A program made the position numbers and the translations under genes. A stretch of DNA of 55,104 nucleotides, from contig NZ_QFWV02000004.1 in assembly GCF_003149475.2 (NCBI RefSeq), positions 1-55,104 on the forward strand. The letters are read 5' to 3'. Numbering within the stretch: the stretch's first letter is position 1; each line of letters opens with the position of its first letter. Below are positions 49,516 to 55,104 of the stretch, piece after piece. The notes beneath the pieces were generated by a model, which was not told the DNA's origin, searched no databases, and worked only from the letters and a program-made list of their open reading frames with translations. Origin of the DNA: Oceaniradius stylonematis (GTDB taxonomy: Bacteria > Pseudomonadota > Alphaproteobacteria > Rhizobiales > Rhizobiaceae).

Positions 49516-50916
49516 ATGAGCCAGGCCGACACACGCACCGAAACCGACACGATGGGCGCCGTCGAGGTGCCCGCCGACCGCTATTGGGGCGCCCAGACCC
49601 AGCGCTCCATCGGCAATTTCCCGATCGGCGACGAGCGGATGCCGGTGCCGCTGATCCGCGCGCTGGGGTTGATCAAGAAGGCGGCGGCGGAGACCAATGC
49701 GGCGCTCGGCGTGCTCGATGCCGATATCGCTCGCGCCATTGCCGATGCGGCCGCCGAAGTCGCCGACGGCACGCTGGACGATCATTTCCCGCTTGTCGTC
49801 TGGCAGACCGGCTCAGGCACCCAGACCAACATGAACGCCAATGAGGTGATCGCCAACCGGGCCATCGAAATGCTTGGCGGCGCGATGGGCTCGAAGGTGC
49901 CGGTGCACCCGAACGATCATGTCAATGCCAGCCAGTCTTCGAACGACACGTTTCCGACGGCGATGCATATCGCCACGGCGCTGGAGACCCATGACCGGCT
50001 GCTGCCGGCGCTCGACCGGATGATTGCGGCCCTCAACGAAAAGGCGCGAGAGTTCGACGATATCGTCAAGATCGGCCGCACCCATACCCAGGACGCGACG
50101 CCGCTGACCCTGGGGCAGGAGTTTTCCGGCTATGCGGCGGCACTGGACCTGTCGCGCACGCGCATCGACCACGACCTTGTCAACGTTTATGCGCTGGCCC
50201 AGGGCGGCACGGCGGTCGGCACCGGGCTGAACGCGCCGAAGGGTTTTGCGACCGGCTTTGCCGCGCGCATTGCCGAGGCGACCGGCCTGCCCTTCAAGAC
50301 CGCGCCCAACAAGTTTGCCGCGCTCGCCTCGCACGCCGCGCTGACCGATTTCCACGGCAGCCTGAACGCGCTGGCTGCCGACCTGTTCAAGATCGCCAAC
50401 GACATCCGCTTTCTGGGCTCGGGGCCGCGCTCGGGCTTGGGCGAACTGATCCTGCCGGCCAACGAGCCCGGTTCTTCGATCATGCCCGGCAAGGTCAACC
50501 CGACCCAGGCCGAGGCGCTGTCCATGGTGGCAACGCAGATCATGGGCAACCACACGACGATCACCATGGCCGCCGCGCAGGGCCATTTCGAACTGAACGT
50601 CTTCAAGCCGGTGATCGCGCTCAACGTGCTGCAGTCAATCCGGCTCGCCGCAGACGCGATGGCATCGTTCACCGAGCGCTGCCTTGAAGGCATCGAACCG
50701 GACAGGGAGCGGATCGCGGAACTGGTCGAACGCTCGCTGATGCTGGTGACGGCGCTCGCGCCCCATGTCGGCTATGACACGGCGGCGGCGATCGCCAAGG
50801 CGGCGCACGCCAACGGCACGACCCTGCGCGAGGAAGCGGTTGGCGGCGGCCATGTCTCCGGCGAGGATTTCGACCGGATCGTTCGTCCGGAGTTGATGGT
50901 CGGGCGCAGGACATGA
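49516..50916 (+). CDS. fumC: Fumarate hydratase, class II (FumC)
   Basis: The 466-aa homotetrameric TCA enzyme interconverts fumarate and malate. It has [54 protein letters not shown] (read in parts) and the flexible loop [15 protein letters not shown] (about 318-332), which carries the catalytic Ser. AAGGAGA lies just upstream of ATG 49516; the frame to 49012 is antisense to the GST gene. A DUF427 gene follows 13 bp later. Confidence 0.96.
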   Translation: MSQADTRTETDTMGAVEVPADRYWGAQTQRSIGNFPIGDERMPVPLIRALGLIKKAAAETNAALGVLDADIARAIADAAAEVADGTLDDHFPLVVWQTGSGTQTNMNANEVIANRAIEMLGGAMGSKVPVHPNDHVNASQSSNDTFPTAMHIATALETHDRLLPALDRMIAALNEKAREFDDIVKIGRTHTQDATPLTLGQEFSGYAAALDLSRTRIDHDLVNVYALAQGGTAVGTGLNAPKGFATGFAARIAEATGLPFKTAPNKFAALASHAALTDFHGSLNALAADLFKIANDIRFLGSGPRSGLGELILPANEPGSSIMPGKVNPTQAEALSMVATQIMGNHTTITMAAAQGHFELNVFKPVIALNVLQSIRLAADAMASFTERCLEGIEPDRERIAELVERSLMLVTALAPHVGYDTAAAIAKAAHANGTTLREEAVGGGHVSGEDFDRIVRPELMVGRRT

Positions 50917-50929
50917 GAGGGCACAGACG

Positions 50930-51415
50930 GTGACCGGGCCGGCCAAGCGCGTGATCGAGAACGTCGAAGACTATCCGCGCCCGCCGGCGCTGGAGCGGGT
51001 CGACGACACCATCCGGATCGTCTTTGCCGGACAGACCGTCGCGGAGACAGACCAGGCATACCGCGTGATCGAGACGTTTCACGCGCCGACCTACTATCTG
51101 CCGATGGCCGCCTACGCAGAAGGTGTGCTGCAGCCCGGCGAGGGTTCGTCGCTGTGCGAATGGAAGGGCCAAGCGAGCTATTTCGACATCGTGGCGAACG
51201 GCCAGCGGGCCAGCCGCGCGGCGTGGTGCTATCTGCGCCCAACACCGGACTTCGCCCCGATCAGGGGCTTTTTCGCCGTCTATGCCGAACCGATGGACGC
51301 CTGTTTCGTCGGCGGCGAACGCGTCACGCCGCAGCCCGGCAACTTCTACGGCGGCTGGGTGACAAGCCGGATCACCGGGCCGGTCAAGGGCGCGCCGGGC
51401 ACCACCGATTGGTAG
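50930..51415 (+). CDS. DUF427 domain protein
   Basis: The 161-aa protein has the DUF427 pattern: VFAGQTVAETDQAYRVIET, TYYLPMAAY, CEWKGQASYFDI and AAWCYLRPTPDFAPIRGFFAVY. It uses a GTG start. The fold is a small beta barrel of unknown role. It is co-directional with fumC, 13 bp away, and a strong terminator follows at 51561-51601. Confidence 0.85.
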   Translation: MTGPAKRVIENVEDYPRPPALERVDDTIRIVFAGQTVAETDQAYRVIETFHAPTYYLPMAAYAEGVLQPGEGSSLCEWKGQASYFDIVANGQRASRAAWCYLRPTPDFAPIRGFFAVYAEPMDACFVGGERVTPQPGNFYGGWVTSRITGPVKGAPGTTDW

Positions 51416-51560
51416 GCGGGCAAACGCCCGGCAAAAAAGTTAACGAAATGTGATCCGGGCATGATCGGTGGCGTAGACAGCCATGCCGGTCCGATGGTTC
51501 CCCCGATCAACCGCAATCCGGCACCTTTGAAGGGCCCCCGATCGCCCGGAGAAGTTTTGC

Positions 51561-51601
51561 GCCGCGCCACTTCGCTCAACGCGATGGCGCGGCTTTTTTT
51601 T
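51561..51601 (+). terminator. Rho-independent terminator of fumC-DUF427, inside the hisG 3' end
   Basis: GCCGCGCC (51561-51568) pairs with GGCGCGGC (51586-51593), with one further A-T pair, followed by a run of eight T on the plus strand. The right half lies within hisG, whose last codons (Lys-Lys-Ala-Ala) are the antisense of the stem and T-run. The interval 51416-51560 holds no gene, only a short GGGC/GCCC hairpin. Confidence 0.85.
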
Positions 51602-52289
51602 GGCCGTTTGCAGAGAGCCGGGCCGCGATTGCGGCGATCTGCGGCGGCACGCCTTGTTTGGCGGTGAACAGACACGCTTCGGAGCGCAGGATCACGCCGT
51701 CCGACAGGATCTTCAGCCGGTTGGCGCGCAGTGTGGAGCCGGTCGACGTAATGTCGACGATGATGTCGGCCTGGCCGGCGGCCGGCGCGCCCTCGGTGGC
51801 GCCCAGGCTCTCGATGATGCGGTAGAGCTGGATGCCGTGCTCTTGCGAAAAGTGGCGCTGGGTCAGCCGCCAGTATTTCGTCGCGATGCGCAGGCGGCGG
51901 CCGTGGCGGGCGCGAAAGCCCGCCGCCACCTCGCCCAGATCGGCCATGGTCTCGACATCGAACCAGGCTTCGGGAACGGCAACGACCACGTCGGCATGGC
52001 CGAAACCGAGGCGGGCGGCGCAATCGAGCCGGTCCTCGCTGTCGGCCAATCCCTCGCGCACCAGGTCTTCGCCGGTGATGCCCGCATCGATGCGGCCCGC
52101 GCCCAGTTCGCGCGCGATCTCCGAGGCCGACAGGAACGCCACCTCGACATCGTCACGGCCCCTGACCGTGGCGCGATAGGAGCGCGCATCGGCGGGCGGC
52201 ACCACGTTCCAGCCCGCCTGGGCAAGCCGTTCCAGCGCGGTTTCGCGCAAGCGCCCCTTGGAGGGCACGGCCAGCGTGGCGATGCTCAT
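51576..52289 (-). CDS. hisG: ATP phosphoribosyltransferase, short form (HisG)
   Basis: The 237-aa protein is the short HisG that needs HisZ for activity; it catalyses the first step of histidine synthesis. Motifs are [14 protein letters not shown] at the start, [14 protein letters not shown] and the PRPP-binding loop [12 protein letters not shown] (about 182-193). Its start overlaps the hisZ stop by 4 bp. The 3' end is embedded in the terminator of the convergent DUF427 unit. It sits third in hisS-hisZ-hisG order on the minus strand. Confidence 0.95.
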   Translation of the reverse strand: MSIATLAVPSKGRLRETALERLAQAGWNVVPPADARSYRATVRGRDDVEVAFLSASEIARELGAGRIDAGITGEDLVREGLADSEDRLDCAARLGFGHADVVVAVPEAWFDVETMADLGEVAAGFRARHGRRLRIATKYWRLTQRHFSQEHGIQLYRIIESLGATEGAPAAGQADIIVDITSTGSTLRANRLKILSDGVILRSEACLFTAKQGVPPQIAAIAARLSANGQKKAAPSR

Positions 52290-53407
52290 GACACCCCTCC
52301 CGCAGCCCGGGCAACCCGGTCGAGCCAGACCGAAAAGCCGACGCCGGGCGTTGGCGCCTCAGCGCCCAGCAGCGGCAGCAGCCGGTCGTACCGCCCGCCG
52401 CCCGCGAGCACGTCGCCGCCGGTGCTGCGCATTTCGAAGACCAACCCGGTGTAGTAGTCGAGCCGGCGGCCGAAGCTTGCCCGGTAGGTGGTCGCCTGCG
52501 GATCACGCCCGCGCGCGGCAAGCGCGTCGGTGCGGGCGGCCAGCGCGGCAACGGCGTCTGAAATGTCGACGCCGGCATCGGACTGCCATTGCGCCAAAGC
52601 ATCGGGCGCCGCAGCGAGCGGTGCGGAGATGGCCAGAAACGAACGCAGCGCGTCCAGCCTTGCGGGGTCTGGCAGATGTTGAGCCGCTTCGACCTTTGCC
52701 AGCAGCCGGCCGGCTATGTCGGTAGCGGCACGGCCGCCGGCTTCGGGCAGGCTCGCCGCGCGCATCTCGCCGGCGATCGCCGCTTCGAGCGCCGCCCGGT
52801 CGCCGGCGCGGGCCGGATCGGCGATCGCGGCGGGCATCTCAGGCATCGGCGCGGGGCGCGACAGCCGGTCGAGCGTCGCCGCAAGGGCCGCATCGCTGCC
52901 AAAGGCATGGGCCAGCGCCAGGCGCCAGCCGGCCGGCAGGCCGAGCGCTGCCAGCACCGCATCGAACACCGTCTGGTCGCCGAGCACGGTTTCAACCGCG
53001 CCTTCAGGCACACCCAGCCGGCCGATCATCGTCGCCGCATCGGCCACCGAGCGCGCATCGGCATCCAGCGTGTCGGCGGCGCCGATATCCTCGATGCCGG
53101 CCTGCAGGAATTCGCTGGCGCCGGCGCGGCGCTGGCGAAAGACGGTGCCGACATAGCCGTGCCGCGCCGGCCCGCTCTGCGCGGACAGATGAGCCATGCA
53201 GACGGGAATGGTGAATTCGGGGCGCAGGCACAGCGCCTCGCCCGTCTCGCTCTGGGTGACGAAGATGCGCCGGCGCAGTTCCTCGCCGGCCATGTCGAGG
53301 AACGGGTCGGCCGGCTGCAGCACCGGCACATCGATGCGCGCCGCGCCGAGCCCGGCGAGGATGGTCTCGATGTCCGCCCGCGCGGCAAAGGAGCGATGGG
53401 CGTTCAT
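52286..53407 (-). CDS. hisZ: ATP phosphoribosyltransferase regulatory subunit HisZ
   Basis: The 373-aa protein is a HisRS paralog without aminoacylation, the regulatory partner of HisG. It has the class II fold marks [26 protein letters not shown] (read in parts), [15 protein letters not shown] and, late, [15 protein letters not shown] and [12 protein letters not shown]. The start at 53407 ([17 protein letters not shown]) is chosen; the frame to 53452 runs into the 156-bp repeat. It overlaps hisG by 4 bp. The distance to hisS is enlarged by the inserted cassette. Confidence 0.92.
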   Translation of the reverse strand: MNAHRSFAARADIETILAGLGAARIDVPVLQPADPFLDMAGEELRRRIFVTQSETGEALCLRPEFTIPVCMAHLSAQSGPARHGYVGTVFRQRRAGASEFLQAGIEDIGAADTLDADARSVADAATMIGRLGVPEGAVETVLGDQTVFDAVLAALGLPAGWRLALAHAFGSDAALAATLDRLSRPAPMPEMPAAIADPARAGDRAALEAAIAGEMRAASLPEAGGRAATDIAGRLLAKVEAAQHLPDPARLDALRSFLAISAPLAAAPDALAQWQSDAGVDISDAVAALAARTDALAARGRDPQATTYRASFGRRLDYYTGLVFEMRSTGGDVLAGGGRYDRLLPLLGAEAPTPGVGFSVWLDRVARAAGGVS

Positions 53408-53443
53408 CGGGTAATTCCCGTGGTGGGCATCACCGTCTCGCAA

Positions 53444-53599
53444 TACCCCCACCCTTTATCCCTCCCCTCAAGGGGGAGGGAAGACAAAGACACCTCGCGC
53501 AATTGATCAACGGCGGCGCCTGGCTCGACCTTCGGCAGATCGGGGCGCAATGCCAAGGTCTTCCCTCCCCCTTGAGGGGAGGGATGAAGGGTGGGGGTA
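53444..53599. repeat. MITE-like 156-bp repeat, copy 1
   Basis: The element begins TACCCCCACCC and ends in the reverse complement, GGGTGGGGGTA. Its terminal inverted repeats are about 40 bp with one mismatch, each containing a small CTCCCC/GGGGGAG dyad. Both ends carry TA, as expected of a TA target duplication (IS630/Tc1-mariner-like MITEs). It is 156 bp, like copy 2 (53979-54134), in the same orientation and about 80% identical in the interior. It lies 36 bp upstream of hisZ and 10 bp from the stop of the DUF559 gene. Confidence 0.85.
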
Positions 53600-53609
53600 C
53601 GGCGCGGTG

Positions 53610-53975
53610 TCATGTCACGCCCAGTTCCCGCAAAAGGGTCTCAATGCAGCCATCGAGGTTTTCGTCCAGTTCGCCGGTGTTGATCCGGTGCACGCGATAG
53701 CCCAGATCGGCGAGCTTTGCATCCCGCAGCGCATCGCGCGCCATGCCCACGGCGGTGGCATGATGTTCGCCATCGAGTTCGATGACGAGGCGGTGGGACT
53801 GGACGACGAAATCGACAATGTATGGACCGATGGGCGCCTGCCGACGGACGTGGACGCTGTAGTTGCCACGGAACTGTTTCAGCTCAGACCATAGGCGACT
53901 TTCACCCTCGGTCATGTCGCGGCGCAGCGAACGGGCGCGCTTGATCGCAGAACGTTCTACGCGCGTCGGAGACAT
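53610..53975 (-). CDS. DUF559 endonuclease-like protein between two MITE-like repeats
   Basis: The 121-aa protein has the DUF559 (Vsr-like PD-(D/E)xK) core: RRDMTEGESRLWSELKQFR near the start, IGPYIVDFVVQSHRLVIELDGEHH (about 49-72; Asp55, Glu66, Asp68, Glu70 as candidate metal ligands) and GYRVHRINTGELDENLDGC. The start at 53975 is 3 bp from repeat copy 2, whose end supplies the GGTGGGGG-like upstream sequence. The stop is 10 bp from copy 1. It reads in the same direction as hisS and hisZ. Function is unknown; homologs are often tied to repeats or mobile elements. Confidence 0.85.
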   Translation of the reverse strand: MSPTRVERSAIKRARSLRRDMTEGESRLWSELKQFRGNYSVHVRRQAPIGPYIVDFVVQSHRLVIELDGEHHATAVGMARDALRDAKLADLGYRVHRINTGELDENLDGCIETLLRELGVT

Positions 53976-53978
53976 CGC

Positions 53979-54134
53979 TACCCCCACCCTTCATCCCTCC
54001 CCTCAAGGGGGAGGGGGGACCAAGGCATCTCGCCCGATTCATCAAGGGCTGTGCCTGGCTCGACCTTCATAATATTGGAGCGCAATGCCGAGGTCTTCCC
54101 TCCCCCTTGAGGGGAGGGATGAAGGGTGGGGGTA
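53979..54134. repeat. MITE-like 156-bp repeat, copy 2
   Basis: Same size and orientation as copy 1 (53444-53599), with a perfect 37-bp terminal inverted repeat (TACCCCCACCC... and its complement). About 18 differences from copy 1 are found across the 96-bp interior. It begins 3 bp upstream of the DUF559 start and ends 17 bp before the hisS stop. Confidence 0.85.
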
Positions 54135-54151
54135 ACTGCGCCGTGGCACAT

Positions 54152-55104
54152 TCACCCACCCGCCTGTGCCGCCAGCAGTTTCGTGACCTCTGCCACCAGA
54201 TCGCCTTCGGCCACTTCGAACTGGCCCGGGCGGGCGGCGCGATATGCCTCGTTGCTCTCGATGGCGGCGGCTTCCTTGCGGCCCTCGATCATGTCCTTGA
54301 TCTGGACGATGCCGCGCTCGCGTTCGTCGGAGCCCTGGATGATCGCGACCGGGCAGCCGCGCCGGTCGGCATAGCGGAGCTGGTTGCCGAACTTCTTCCA
54401 GTTGCCCTGATACATCTCGGCGCGGATGCCGGCTTCACGAAGGTCCTGCGTCATCTTCTGGTAGCGGCCGAGCGCCTCGGTGTCCCCGTCCATGACGGTG
54501 ACAAGCACCGGCGCGACCATCTCGTCGGCGCCGAGCTTGCCGAGGTTTTTCAGCGCCGTCATCAGGCGCGAGACGCCGATGGAAAAGCCGGTCGCGGGCA
54601 CATCCTGTCCGGTGAAGCGCTTGACGAGGCCGTCATAGCGCCCGCCGCCGCCGACCGAGCCGAACTGCACCGTCTCGCCCTTCTCGTTGACGACATCGAA
54701 CAGCAGTTCGGCCTCGTAGACGGGGCCGGTATAGTATTCGAGACCGCGGACGACCGTTTGATCAATCCGTATTCTATCGTCCCCGTAGCCTGCCGACCAG
54801 CAAATACGTTTGACTTGCAGAAGTTCGCTCAGACCGTCCGACAATCGGGCATTATCGAGTGCACCAAGCTGGGAGATCTGATCTCTATCGAGGCCAAGCT
54901 CCGGCGCCCACAACTCTATCTCCGCCCCGCCCGAATCCGTAGGCGTGGCTCCGACCGGGTCGGTCCATCTGGTCAACACCAATCCTAGAAGGCTATCGGA
55001 TTGCCTCTCCTCCAAATCCGCCCCCGGCGTGAAGTCCCCGCTCTCATCCTTGCGACCCTCGCCGAGCAGTTGCCGCACGCCGTCAATGCCGAGCCGGTCC
55101 AGCT
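54152..55104 (-). CDS. hisS: Histidyl-tRNA synthetase (partial, C-terminal part)
   Basis: The gene is cut by the window edge: about 317 C-terminal residues are present and the frame stays open at 55104. The class II features are [43 protein letters not shown] and [18 protein letters not shown], then the anticodon-binding domain to the stop at 54152. The part about 54740-55020 is lower in GC, with AGA and ATA codons, and differs from the flanks. hisS charges tRNA-His; hisZ and hisG lie downstream past the cassette. Confidence 0.93.
   Translation of the reverse strand, partial: LDRLGIDGVRQLLGEGRKDESGDFTPGADLEERQSDSLLGLVLTRWTDPVGATPTDSGGAEIELWAPELGLDRDQISQLGALDNARLSDGLSELLQVKRICWSAGYGDDRIRIDQTVVRGLEYYTGPVYEAELLFDVVNEKGETVQFGSVGGGGRYDGLVKRFTGQDVPATGFSIGVSRLMTALKNLGKLGADEMVAPVLVTVMDGDTEALGRYQKMTQDLREAGIRAEMYQGNWKKFGNQLRYADRRGCPVAIIQGSDERERGIVQIKDMIEGRKEAAAIESNEAYRAARPGQFEVAEGDLVAEVTKLLAAQAGG

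Overview
The window looks like chromosome of an alphaproteobacterium, most likely order Hyphomicrobiales (Rhizobiales). The signs are high GC with GC-ending codons; the blocks mutL-DUF2093-lpxK-waaA-DUF4170-cysQ-pmbA, rsmD-rluB-tadA, ribF-ileS-lipoprotein and hisS-hisZ-hisG; a CIRCE-controlled groESL; and a BioYMN-type ECF transporter. Family or genus cannot be fixed from the sequence alone. No rRNA, tRNA or CRISPR array was seen.

Layout. (1) 1-3.9 kb: a lower-GC mobilization module on the minus strand: a short ORF, MobC-like accessory protein, MOBP-type relaxase, small membrane protein, 77-aa protein and a soluble TraG/VirD4-like ATPase, followed by about 390 bp of non-coding DNA. (2) 4.3-7.1 kb: a PhyH-fold iron enzyme with an HxG in place of the HxD iron motif, overlapping bioY-bioM-bioN. 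(3) 7.1-14.3 kb: glycerate kinase and Dabb protein, SelO, an operon of SCP2-type thiolase, acyl-CoA synthetase and a tandem PPC (DUF296) protein, and a DUF442 phosphatase or sulfurtransferase. (4) 14.5-23.1 kb: diguanylate cyclase, mutL, DUF2093, then lpxK, waaA, DUF4170, IMPase/CysQ and pmbA on the minus strand. (5) 23.2-26.9 kb: overlapping kef-type antiporter, VOC protein and MATE exporter. (6) 26.9-36.7 kb: patatin, rsmD, rluB, tadA, lipoprotein, ileS, two short-chain dehydrogenases and ribF. (7) 36.9-41.5 kb: kbl-tdh threonine catabolism, a DUF2161 nuclease-like protein and a SulP transporter. (8) 41.7-47.2 kb: groES-groEL with CIRCE, and a divergent TadG / TadE-like cluster. (9) 47.2-51.6 kb: HAD protein, universal stress protein, GST, fumC, DUF427. 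(10) 51.6 kb to the end: hisG, hisZ and hisS on the minus strand, interrupted by a compact cassette: a DUF559 endonuclease-like gene between two direct 156-bp MITE-like repeats, each with roughly 40-bp terminal inverted repeats bounded by TA.

Most genes are housekeeping. The most unusual points are the HxG (halogenase-like) PhyH protein overlapping the biotin-type ECF transporter, the repeat-DUF559-repeat cassette in the histidine locus, the mobilization module whose coupling ATPase lacks a membrane domain while a separate membrane protein is encoded beside it, and the thiolase/ligase/tandem-PPC operon. Gene boundaries were read from the sequence. All functional calls rest on motif and family recognition without any database search.
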